A stretch of 64,000 nt of DNA from Tengunoibacter tsumagoiensis. GTDB taxonomy: Bacteria; Chloroflexota; Ktedonobacteria; Ktedonobacterales; Ktedonobacteraceae. The stretch is from NCBI RefSeq assembly GCF_003967535.1, contig NZ_BIFR01000002.1, positions 2,332,691 to 2,396,690 on the forward strand. Direction: 5' to 3'. Within the stretch, counting starts at the first letter, position 1; each line of letters opens with the position of its first letter. This document shows, in pieces, positions 27,491 to 34,968 of the stretch. The notes beneath the pieces are model-generated. The model was not told the DNA's origin. It saw only the letters and a list, made by a program, of their open reading frames with translations, and ran no database searches. A program made the translations under genes and the position numbers.

Positions 27491-28360
27491 ATGAGTTACC
27501 AGATTTTGTTATATTACAAATATGTCGAGGTTACTGATCCCACTGCGATCAAGTTGTGGCAGCGAACGCTCTGCCAGCAGCTCGATCTCAAGGGGCGGAT
27601 TATTGTAGCCCCTGAGGGGATCAACGGCACAGTTGAGGGTCCCATCGACAACATTAATCAGTATGTACGGGCAATGAGAGAGTATCCTCCCTTCAACACT
27701 ATCAAGTATAAAAGAAGTGAAGGGACAGGAACGGCATTCCCCAATCTCTCTGTGAAGGTGCGCGCCGATATTATTAGCAATAGTGTCGCGGAATGGGATG
27801 TCAATCCTGCTCACATGACTGGCAAATATTTAACTGCCGATGAGCTCCATGAGTGGTATGAAAGTGGTAAGAAATTTTATCTCGTTGATATGCGCAATGA
27901 CTATGAGCACAAAAGTGGTCATTTTGAAAATGCGATCTTGCCCGAGCTGGAGAATTTTCGCGATCTTCCAAAGGTCCTTCCTCAGCTTCAACAGTTAACA
28001 GATGCGCCAGTGGTCACGGTCTGTACTGGAGGCGTGCGCTGTGAGAAGGCGACAGGATTTCTGGTAAAACATGGCATGCAGGATGTCTATCAGTTGCAGG
28101 ATGGAATTGTAACGTACATGGAGAAATATCCCAATCAGCACTTCAAAGGGAAGCTCTATGTCTTTGACGATCGTGTCTTGATGGGATTTGATACAGATTC
28201 GCCACAGCATGAGATTGTTGGTCGCTGCTCCGTCTGCCAGAAGCCTTCTGAACAATATGTCAATTGTACCAATGATGAATGCCACCGCCATCTAATCTGC
28301 TGTGAAGAATGTCTATCTACTCGCACTCCCTTTACGTGCCCACAGGGTTGTCGCGCTTAG
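27491..28360 (+). CDS. trhO: tRNA uridine(34) hydroxylase, rhodanese family (TrhO/YceA)
   Basis: 289 residues. TrhO adds the oxygen that starts 5-hydroxyuridine/5-methoxyuridine formation at the wobble position of several tRNAs, using prephenate-dependent chemistry. The N-terminal domain (ILLYYKYVEV, LKGRIIVAPEGINGTVEG) matches the family. The rhodanese domain carries the catalytic cysteine in VCTGGVRCEKA. The C-terminal cysteine cluster (CSVCQKPSEQYVNC, CHRHLICCEEC, CPQGC) is also typical. The start at MSYQILLYYKY fits the length of relatives, and earlier in-frame codons add 56 unrelated residues. A -10 box lies immediately upstream and a hairpin downstream. Confidence 0.92.
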   Translation: MSYQILLYYKYVEVTDPTAIKLWQRTLCQQLDLKGRIIVAPEGINGTVEGPIDNINQYVRAMREYPPFNTIKYKRSEGTGTAFPNLSVKVRADIISNSVAEWDVNPAHMTGKYLTADELHEWYESGKKFYLVDMRNDYEHKSGHFENAILPELENFRDLPKVLPQLQQLTDAPVVTVCTGGVRCEKATGFLVKHGMQDVYQLQDGIVTYMEKYPNQHFKGKLYVFDDRVLMGFDTDSPQHEIVGRCSVCQKPSEQYVNCTNDECHRHLICCEECLSTRTPFTCPQGCRA

Positions 28361-28406
28361 ACCTTCGCTCCGCATACTTCACTGAGAACCTTCCTGGCTG
28401 TAATAT

Positions 28407-28449
28407 GGCTGGCCCCCTACTGAGTTTGTGGCATACAATGGGCCAGCCA
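28407..28449. terminator. hairpin between convergent trhO and proC
   Basis: TGGCTGGCCC (28407-28416) pairs with GGGCCAGCCA (28440-28449). It lies in the 114-base gap between the two convergent stops. T-tracts are absent, so it is called from position and stem. Confidence 0.6.
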
Positions 28450-28474
28450 GACTATAGCAAGCTTCTAAGTAGGA

Positions 28475-29311
28475 TTAGACGTGAGCTGGATTGCTCTGAC
28501 GGCCCATCTCTTCGGATCGCTGCGTAGCACGCTTGACGGCCTGCACAAAATGATTAAGCACATCTCCCTGTTCAAGGACCGAAATACCGGCCATGGTTGT
28601 TCCATTCGGAGATGTCACCTGCCTGCGCAGTTCTGCTGGCTCTTTACCAGTTGTTTTGAGCATCTTAGCTGCTCCGTAGACGGTTTGTAGCAGCAATGTG
28701 CGACAGGTCTCTTCGGGGAGACCACACTCCAGGCCAGCCTGGATCAGCCCCTCAAACACATAGTAGAAGTAGGCCGGACCTGACCCTGACAGTCCGGTGA
28801 CGGCATTCATCAGTCCTTCCTTAACGACAACTGAGATGCCAATAGCAGAAAATAGATTCTCGGCCAGAGCAATGTGCTCTTGATCCGCCCAGCGTCCTCC
28901 ACAGAGGGCGGTGGCTGACTCCTGGACAAAGCTGGACGTATTTGGCATGGCTCGGATCACTGGCACCTGCTCACTAAAACAGGACTCGATATCTTCGGTG
29001 GCTATACCTGCCGCAACAGAGATAACCATCTGCCGGGCTGAGATACTTTCTCGCACCTCCTGTAAGGCCGTTGCAACATCAAACGGCTTGACAGCGATAA
29101 TGATGATATCTGCGGCTTCAATCTCTGCTCGCTTATCCTGGCAGCGATGAATTCCATACGTTGTACTGAGCTCCTGAAGGTGTTCCGTACGTTTGCGGGT
29201 ACTGACAGAGATCTGTTCTGCTGGCAATAATTGAGCAGCCAGCAGACCTTTAATCATTGCCTCTGCCATCGAACCTGCTCCCAGGAAGAAAAGCCGTTTC
29301 TTTGTAAGCAT
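28475..29311 (-). CDS. proC: pyrroline-5-carboxylate reductase
   Basis: 278 residues. It catalyses the last step of proline synthesis, NAD(P)H reduction of pyrroline-5-carboxylate. The Rossmann start LFFLGAGSMAEAMIKGLL, the VKPFD segment and the family signature running from GLSGSGPAYFYYVFEGL to VTSPNGTTMAGI are all present. Length is normal. It is the third gene of proB-proA-proC, 60 bases after proA. It should therefore be under the T-box ahead of proB unless an internal promoter exists. Confidence 0.95.
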   Translation of the reverse strand: MLTKKRLFFLGAGSMAEAMIKGLLAAQLLPAEQISVSTRKRTEHLQELSTTYGIHRCQDKRAEIEAADIIIIAVKPFDVATALQEVRESISARQMVISVAAGIATEDIESCFSEQVPVIRAMPNTSSFVQESATALCGGRWADQEHIALAENLFSAIGISVVVKEGLMNAVTGLSGSGPAYFYYVFEGLIQAGLECGLPEETCRTLLLQTVYGAAKMLKTTGKEPAELRRQVTSPNGTTMAGISVLEQGDVLNHFVQAVKRATQRSEEMGRQSNPAHV

Positions 29312-29371
29312 ACGTTATCCCTTTCTTCTATCAACCACCATTTGGGCTGGTGACGTTACGCTATCATGCTC

Positions 29372-30670
29372 TTACTGCACAATCTGTCCATTCCCATATC
29401 CAATGTATTTATAGCTGGTCAGCGCCTGAAGGCCCATAGGACCACGAGCGTGCAGTTTCTGGGTGCTAATCCCGATTTCAGCGCCAAAGCCATAGACAAA
29501 GCCATCTGTCAGACGGGTCGAGGCGTTATGATAGACGGCAGTGGCATCAATACGCTGTAAAAAGAGGGCTGCTGTCTCTTCGCTGCGTGTTACGATGCTC
29601 TCTGTATGCCGCGTTCCGTAGTTGGTTATATGCTCGATAGCTTCTTCGACGTCGGCGACAATCTTCACGGCAAGCTTGAGGTCCAGATATTCGGTGGCCC
29701 AATCGTCCTGATTAGCCGGGATGATTGCAAGCTGAGGAGCAAGAGCGCGTGTACGCTCACAGCCATGCAGCTCAACTCCATGCTCATGCAGGTGTGTGAG
29801 CATCTGTGGCAGCCAATCAGGAGCAATCTTTTCATGGACTAAGAGCGTCTCGGTGGAATTGCAGACAGAAGGGCGCTGCGTTTTTGCATTCAGGGTAATC
29901 CGAGTTGCCATCTCTGGATCAGCCTCGCTATCAACATAGACATGGCAGTTCCCTACACCAGTCTCAATCACTGGAACGGTCGATTTCTGAAGAACTGATT
30001 GAATCAGGCCTGCTCCGCCTCGTGGTATGACCAGATCGACGGTCTCGTTCATACGTACAAGATAGTCGACCGCTTCATGTTCGGTAAACTCAACCAGTTG
30101 AATGGCATCAATTGGCAGATGACTGTGTTGAAGCGCTTCGCGCAAGGCTTTTGTGATAGCACGATTGGTACGAAGGGCATCCGAGCTGCCCCGTAATACG
30201 ACGGCATTACCAGTTTTAATCGTTAAGGATGCTGCATCGACGGTGACATTGGGACGGGCTTCGTAGATCATAACTATAACACCTAGAGGAACGCTGCGCT
30301 TCTCCATCTGCATACCATTACTCAATTGCCAGCTGGCAAGCGTTACTCCGATTGGATCGGGAAGGGCCACAACGGCCTCAACACCTGCTGCTATGGTCTG
30401 GAGCCGCGCTGGTGTGAGCGTTAAACGGTCTAATAGGTTCTGTTTCATCCCTCTCGCAGTGGCCTGTTCAATGTCAAGAGCATTGGCCTCCAGGATGAGT
30501 GACTCGTGGCGAAGAAGTTGAATGGCCATCTGCTGCAAGGCTGCGTTTTTACTGTCACTGCTGGCATTGGCGAGGAGACGCGATGCGTGCTGCGCTAAGC
30601 GCGTCTGGGCAAAAAGCTGCGCATAGAGCTCGCTATTCTGTGCTGACAGATTGGTCTTCTGCAAGGTCAT
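29372..30670 (-). CDS. proA: gamma-glutamyl phosphate reductase
   Basis: 432 residues. It reduces gamma-glutamyl phosphate to glutamate semialdehyde with NADPH. The aldehyde-dehydrogenase fold shows the RPSVCNSTETLLVH segment with the catalytic cysteine, PLGVIVMIYEARPNVTVDA and GNAVVLRGSSDA. Length and layout are those of ProA. It lies 21 bases after proB. Coupled expression is expected because its substrate is unstable and passes directly from ProB. Confidence 0.96.
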   Translation of the reverse strand: MTLQKTNLSAQNSELYAQLFAQTRLAQHASRLLANASSDSKNAALQQMAIQLLRHESLILEANALDIEQATARGMKQNLLDRLTLTPARLQTIAAGVEAVVALPDPIGVTLASWQLSNGMQMEKRSVPLGVIVMIYEARPNVTVDAASLTIKTGNAVVLRGSSDALRTNRAITKALREALQHSHLPIDAIQLVEFTEHEAVDYLVRMNETVDLVIPRGGAGLIQSVLQKSTVPVIETGVGNCHVYVDSEADPEMATRITLNAKTQRPSVCNSTETLLVHEKIAPDWLPQMLTHLHEHGVELHGCERTRALAPQLAIIPANQDDWATEYLDLKLAVKIVADVEEAIEHITNYGTRHTESIVTRSEETAALFLQRIDATAVYHNASTRLTDGFVYGFGAEIGISTQKLHARGPMGLQALTSYKYIGYGNGQIVQ

Positions 30671-30691
30671 AGGGCATCCTCCTGAGATAGA

Positions 30692-31828
30692 CTAGCGGAG
30701 TGCAATTGTCGATGAATAGAGCGCGAGATCATTGCGATGAACAACTTCAATACTCGCGTTCAAAAGTGTCGGAACAAGTGAGAGAATCTCTTGCGAGTTC
30801 TTTCCTTTCAACAAATAGAGATCAGAGGACGTATAATTACTAATGCCTCGACCTAGCTCTTGTCCGTCAGGACCGCAGATCTCGACAACGCTGCCAACAG
30901 AAAATTGTCCTTCAATCGCCGTTACACCAGTGGCTAACAGGCTACGATTATCTTGCACAACAGCCTGCACTGCACCTGCATCGATGAGAATACGTCCTTC
31001 GACACGCGAGCTAAACGCAATCCAACTCTTTTTACCAGGCAACCGCTCTTTCTGGGCGAGAAAACGTGTTCCCACTCCTGTACCTTGCGCTAGCTCTAAC
31101 AGAATATTGGGTCGCTCACCATTTCCAATCACCACCTCAATTCCGGCTGCCGTGGCGATTCTCGCGGCTTTGATTTTTGTACGCATTCCACCTGTCGCCC
31201 CAACCGAGCCCTTAGCTCCACATAGAGCCTCGATTTCAGATGTAATTGACTCAACGGTAGGGATAAAGGTCGCGTCTTTATGCAAACGTGGATTGGCCGT
31301 GTAGAGACCATCGATATCTGAGAGAATGATATAGCGCTCGGCATCAACGGCAGTGGCAACCAGAGCTCCCAGGGTGTCATTATCTCCAACCTTGATACCA
31401 TCTACTGTGACGGTATCATTTTCGTTCACAATTGGCACCACGCGATTCTGTAGGAGCATCTCTATAGTGTTGCGGATATTCACAAAGCGAGGCCTGACAC
31501 TAAAATCATCCTGGGTCAGGAGGATCTGAGCCACATGGAGATGATAGCGAGCAAACAGTTGCTGATAGAGATGCATCAGAGCAACCTGTCCTACTGATGC
31601 AGCAGCCTGCTTTTCAGGAATTGTCAATGGATAACGAGGCCAGCGCAAGACGCCATAACCAGTAGGGACGGCACCCGAGCTTACGAGAATAGGGGTATAT
31701 CCCTGTAAGGCTAACTGGGCAATCTCACCTACAAGTATACGTAAACGTTTATGGCGGAGAGCATACTGTGGCGTTGTGAGAGTACTGCCGCCAAGCTTGA
31801 TGACAATTCTGCGCTGTCTGCCAGACAT
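30692..31828 (-). CDS. proB: glutamate 5-kinase with PUA domain
   Basis: 378 residues from the ATG at 31828. The frame continues upstream through the terminator part of the T-box, so earlier starts are rejected. An AAAGG site lies about 15 bases upstream with AAGAG nearer. The amino-acid kinase domain begins with IVIKLGGSTL and includes SSGAVPTGYGVL, VNENDTVTVD and GTGVGTRF. The C-terminal 75 residues (GRILIDAGAVQAVVQDN) are the PUA domain of long-form ProB. It commits glutamate to proline and is usually feedback-inhibited by proline. It is first in the proBAC operon and sits directly behind a T-box leader. Confidence 0.95.
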   Translation of the reverse strand: MSGRQRRIVIKLGGSTLTTPQYALRHKRLRILVGEIAQLALQGYTPILVSSGAVPTGYGVLRWPRYPLTIPEKQAAASVGQVALMHLYQQLFARYHLHVAQILLTQDDFSVRPRFVNIRNTIEMLLQNRVVPIVNENDTVTVDGIKVGDNDTLGALVATAVDAERYIILSDIDGLYTANPRLHKDATFIPTVESITSEIEALCGAKGSVGATGGMRTKIKAARIATAAGIEVVIGNGERPNILLELAQGTGVGTRFLAQKERLPGKKSWIAFSSRVEGRILIDAGAVQAVVQDNRSLLATGVTAIEGQFSVGSVVEICGPDGQELGRGISNYTSSDLYLLKGKNSQEILSLVPTLLNASIEVVHRNDLALYSSTIALR

Positions 31829-31848
31829 CTCTTGCTGCCTTTCACTAT

Positions 31849-32140
31849 AAAAAAAACGCTCAATCGCCGTAAAGGACGAATGAACGTAGATTCGTGGTAC
31901 CACCTTTGTTAGTAGTTCTCAGGCTAGAATAGACAGAGTCCTACCATCTCTTTTCCTGATAACGGAGGAGTACCCGCATGACTTCTCGCCATCTGCTCAA
32001 GGGTGGGTTCGGACTCTACTGCGATGGCCTCTTTCAGCTGCTAGAAGACCACTCTCTGTGCACAGCACAAGACGTACTGATCCCTCTCGGTGCATTGCTT
32101 ATTGTCTGTCAATCACTATTGGCGATTGACACGATGTCTT
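31849..32140 (-). ncRNA. T-box riboswitch leader of the proBAC operon
   Basis: On the minus strand, 31893-31906 reads AAGGTGGTACCACG, the conserved T-box sequence; its UGGU pairs with the ACCA end of an uncharged tRNA with discriminator A, as in tRNA-Pro. Upstream are CAGAGAG, GCTGAAAG and GAACCCACCCTTGAGC, which are the usual landmarks after Stem I and in Stem III. The terminator is clear: CGTTCA-T-TCGTC, loop CTTTAC, GGCGA-T-TGAGCG, then eight T (31849-31886). A GAAC ahead of the T-box could pair with the GTTC of the terminator arm in the antiterminator. The function fits: proline genes switched on when tRNA-Pro is uncharged. The specifier codon could not be read with confidence. Confidence 0.85.
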
Positions 32141-32146
32141 GTACCT

Positions 32147-32175
32147 ATGATAACAAGCTTAGGCAGTAGCGTCAA
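32147..32175 (-). promoter_or_regulatory. sigma70-type promoter for the T-box-proBAC transcript
   Basis: On the minus strand TTGACG (32170-32175), a 17-base spacer, then TATCAT (32147-32152). Transcription would start near 32140, giving a leader of about 310 bases with the complete T-box. The 110 bases between this promoter and the ribBA stop hold nothing further recognised. Confidence 0.7.
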
Positions 32176-32285
32176 TAGCCTATGAGGGGTGTACAGCACG
32201 CCATTTTAGGATAAAGCCCGGGTATAACAAAATTGTGGGTGATTTCGCCGTAAAACGGTCAGACCCTATAGTGATTTTACACGCT

Positions 32286-33470
32286 CTATTCCATCTGGCT
32301 CAGCCGGGCATCCAGACGGGAAAATACGTGTCCCATCCGCTGCTGTTTGGTAAACAGATACTGAAGATTTGTGCTGGTTGGACGCGTCTCCAGCGCGACA
32401 CGCTCAATGGTTATGCCACCTTGCTCCAATGCTTGTATTTTCTCAGGGTTGTTGGTCAGTAGACGAGCACTCTTGATGCCCAGATCGAGCAGGATTTCCA
32501 GGGCACAGCGATAGTTACGTGCATCGACTGGATAACCAAGCTTCTGATTCGCTTCGATGGTGTCGGCTCCCTGTTCCTGGAGGAGATAGGCCTGTAGCTT
32601 ACCTGCCAGCCCAATACCACGCCCTTCCTGTGGCAGATAGAGGAAGATGCCACGTCCTTCGTGCGCAATCTCTTGCAGGGCGGTATGCATTTGTGCCTGA
32701 CAATCACAGCGCTGAGAACCAAAGAGGTCGCCTGTTACACAAGATGAGTGGACCCTCAGCAGAGGGGGATGAGCTGGATCTTGAAGAGCTGAGCTTTCCC
32801 CCAATAATAAAGCTAGATATGGCTCCTCGGTTGCTAACTCTTGATAATGGCGAAGACGGAACGTTGCCAACGCTGTAGGAAGCTGAATCTCGGTCAAAAG
32901 GCTAACCAGATGCTCCTGACGATAACGCTGAATGCTTTGTACAGAGATAAGCGCGGCCTGTACAGAGTCGCTATTGATCACCTGTCCAACGATCGCTGCT
33001 GCTTCCAGTCCTGCAATGCGCAACAGATCCAGCACAGCCTCTGTATATCCTGGCCGCTGCAGGGTTCCGCCAGGATGCGCCCGTAGATAGCGAAAGACTG
33101 GCCGCTCGGGTAGATCTTCTGGTTTCGTCGTAGGATCAACCAGGCTACGAGCCGCTTCTGCATAGATTTCAGCCGAAAAATGAGCCTCGAGAGCCTGGGA
33201 CTCAGTCGATAGCTTGGATTGAAAGGGATCGTAAGAGTCAGGAGTAAGATAGAGGGCATCTAATTTTGCACCAGAGAGCAGAGCATAGAAGCGACCAGTT
33301 GTGAGAGCATTTACTACATCCATTTGAGCAGGCAGAGCAAATTGGGCAGCCAGGCAGGCACAGATAAGCTGTGGTTGCTCTTCATTAAAGAGAAAAACAA
33401 TATGGCCTGCCCGCAATTCTTGACAGGCATCAGAAATAGTCAAAAGAGAAGGAGCGATAAGTTCTTCCAT
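32286..33470 (-). CDS. ribA: RibBA-like protein: intact GTP cyclohydrolase II, degenerate DHBP synthase domain
   Basis: 394 residues. The C-terminal half (about 200-385) is a complete GTP cyclohydrolase II: zinc ligands in SSCVTGDLFGSQRCDCQ, then QEGRGIGL, YPVDARNYRCALEILLDLG and RLLTNNPEK. It would open GTP to the first pyrimidine of the riboflavin/F420 pathway. The N-terminal half has DHBP synthase length and order but not its active site. The DDEDRENEGD loop is replaced by FNEEQPQLIC, the TTGVSAADR motif is unrecognisable, RPGHVFPLRA has become ERPVFRYLRA, and the metal-binding histidine of GGHTEA is tyrosine (RPGYTEA). DHBP formation by this protein is therefore unlikely. It lies 35 bases after ribD and is probably co-transcribed. 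Confidence 0.9.
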   Translation of the reverse strand: MEELIAPSLLTISDACQELRAGHIVFLFNEEQPQLICACLAAQFALPAQMDVVNALTTGRFYALLSGAKLDALYLTPDSYDPFQSKLSTESQALEAHFSAEIYAEAARSLVDPTTKPEDLPERPVFRYLRAHPGGTLQRPGYTEAVLDLLRIAGLEAAAIVGQVINSDSVQAALISVQSIQRYRQEHLVSLLTEIQLPTALATFRLRHYQELATEEPYLALLLGESSALQDPAHPPLLRVHSSCVTGDLFGSQRCDCQAQMHTALQEIAHEGRGIFLYLPQEGRGIGLAGKLQAYLLQEQGADTIEANQKLGYPVDARNYRCALEILLDLGIKSARLLTNNPEKIQALEQGGITIERVALETRPTSTNLQYLFTKQQRMGHVFSRLDARLSQME

Positions 33471-33505
33471 TAAGTTACTCGCTTTGCTAAAGACTTCGTT
33501 TGTTG

Positions 33506-34624
33506 CTAGTGATAAAATTCGCCTTCAAGGAGAATATCCTCATCAAAGAGATGACTTTGTATAGAATGTAGACGCGTGGCATCTTGCATCCATGTCACAG
33601 AGGAACCAATCAGAGGCGAAGGAGCTGCGGCATCACCCAAAATTTTGGGGGCGATAAACACTGCCACATGGTCAATAACCTGTTGCCGAAACGCGCTACC
33701 TAACAGTTGAGCCCCCCCTTCGATCAGGAGATGCATAATGCCGCGTTGGGCAAGCGTGCTTAAAGCTACCTCGATATCCACCTTCCCCTGCTCATTAAGA
33801 GGGACAGGAATTACCGTTACCCCCAGACTGGATAGGACCTGTTGCTGCGTCAGCATACAGGTCTCGCCCACCAGTACCCATGTGCCCGATGCCAGGTCAG
33901 GCTGCAACAGACGAAGCGAGGATGGAAGTTCACCATTTGTTGATACCACCACTCTTATCGGTCCAGAGCGAGGCTGGCGGACTAATCCTTGCTCTTCTAC
34001 AGGGAGTCTTACCGTCAATTGTGGATCATCAACAAGAGCTGTATGGGCTCCAACCATAATCGCATCAACGCGATCACGCAACTGATGTACCCAGAGGCGT
34101 GATCGTTCTCCACTAATCCAGCGTGCATCGCCCGACGCTGTCGCAATCTTACCATCCAGCGTCATCGCCCACTTGGCTGTGACATAAGGCCTTCCCTTCT
34201 TGATTAGAGTGGCAAAAGGGCGAATAATGTCTGTTGCAACTTCTTCAACCTCAATGAATACCTCAATCCCCGCCTGCCGTAACAGTTCCACTCCCTGTTG
34301 ATAGACACGAGGATTAGGGTCTAATGCAGCAATAAAAACGCGGCGAATACCTGCTTGAATGATCGCATCAGTACAGGGCGGAGTATGAACAGTAATGCAG
34401 CAGGGCTCAAGCGTCACATAAAGATCTGCTCCATAAGCAGCCGATCCAGCAGCATTCAAGGCATGAACTTCTGCATGAGGACCATAGGGAGGTGAAGTTG
34501 CTCCAGTCCCCACCACCGTCCCATCCTGCACAACAACAGCCCCAACAGGGGGTCGAGGGCTGGTCCGCCCCTCAACCGAGCGGGCACAGGCAATAGCAAG
34601 CTGCATAGCAGCATGATTATCCAT
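33506..34624 (-). CDS. ribD: bifunctional riboflavin deaminase/reductase RibD
   Basis: 372 residues. The N-terminal cytidine-deaminase-type domain has the zinc site HAEVHAL and EPCC...TPPCTDAI; the usual HHGR between the cysteine pairs reads ITVH here. The C-terminal reductase domain begins AKWAMTLDGKIATASGDARW and includes VGAHTALVDDPQLTVR and LLIEGGAQLLGSAF. RibD turns the RibA product into 5-amino-6-ribitylaminouracil phosphate, which after dephosphorylation feeds both riboflavin and FO synthesis. It sits between fbiC (upstream, 344-base gap) and ribBA. Confidence 0.93.
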   Translation of the reverse strand: MDNHAAMQLAIACARSVEGRTSPRPPVGAVVVQDGTVVGTGATSPPYGPHAEVHALNAAGSAAYGADLYVTLEPCCITVHTPPCTDAIIQAGIRRVFIAALDPNPRVYQQGVELLRQAGIEVFIEVEEVATDIIRPFATLIKKGRPYVTAKWAMTLDGKIATASGDARWISGERSRLWVHQLRDRVDAIMVGAHTALVDDPQLTVRLPVEEQGLVRQPRSGPIRVVVSTNGELPSSLRLLQPDLASGTWVLVGETCMLTQQQVLSSLGVTVIPVPLNEQGKVDIEVALSTLAQRGIMHLLIEGGAQLLGSAFRQQVIDHVAVFIAPKILGDAAAPSPLIGSSVTWMQDATRLHSIQSHLFDEDILLEGEFYH

Positions 34625-34774
34625 TTATTGTGATCCATTCATTGACACAAAGATTTAATTTACGGCCAGACCACAGGGCGTTCCCATTCCTGGTTGGTCC
34701 ACTCATCTCTCTTGGGCTTTCGAAAGCAGGGCACAGTATTCAGAAAGGGTACATGCTGGATTGTGTTCGTTTCT

Positions 34775-34881
34775 CGGGCGCGACTGCGGTCTGGCCCGTG
34801 TCGTCAGCCACAATGAATTGATCCCTGAACGGCGTCAATTCATTGTCTCCCCGGACACGGACCCGACCGCAGTCGCGTCCG
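34775..34881. repeat. long imperfect hairpin between fbiC and ribD
   Basis: In the 34625-34968 gap, arms of about 50 bases at 34775-34825 and 34830-34881 pair with few mismatches (outer CGCGACTGCGGTC against GACCGCAGTCGCG, inner CAATGAATTGA against TCAATTCATTG). The stem is far more stable than a usual terminator and has no T-tract. It could end most fbiC transcripts, act as a processing site, or be the remnant of a small inverted-repeat element. No FMN-riboswitch motif is visible, and the remainder of the gap shows nothing else. Confidence 0.8.
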
Positions 34882-34968
34882 CTGAGCTTGCCCACCTGCC
34901 TCTCTCACCCATCCTCACACATGTGCCCACCCAACTCTCTCTCCTTCTTCCCAACATAGAGCCTCAAC

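Noticed and set aside
31978..32169. Plus-strand open frame of 63 codons
   Set aside because: It lies antisense within the T-box leader and has no ribosome site.
34625..34968. FMN riboswitch ahead of the riboflavin genes
   Set aside because: None of the conserved FMN-aptamer segments is visible on either strand. The gap holds only a long hairpin.
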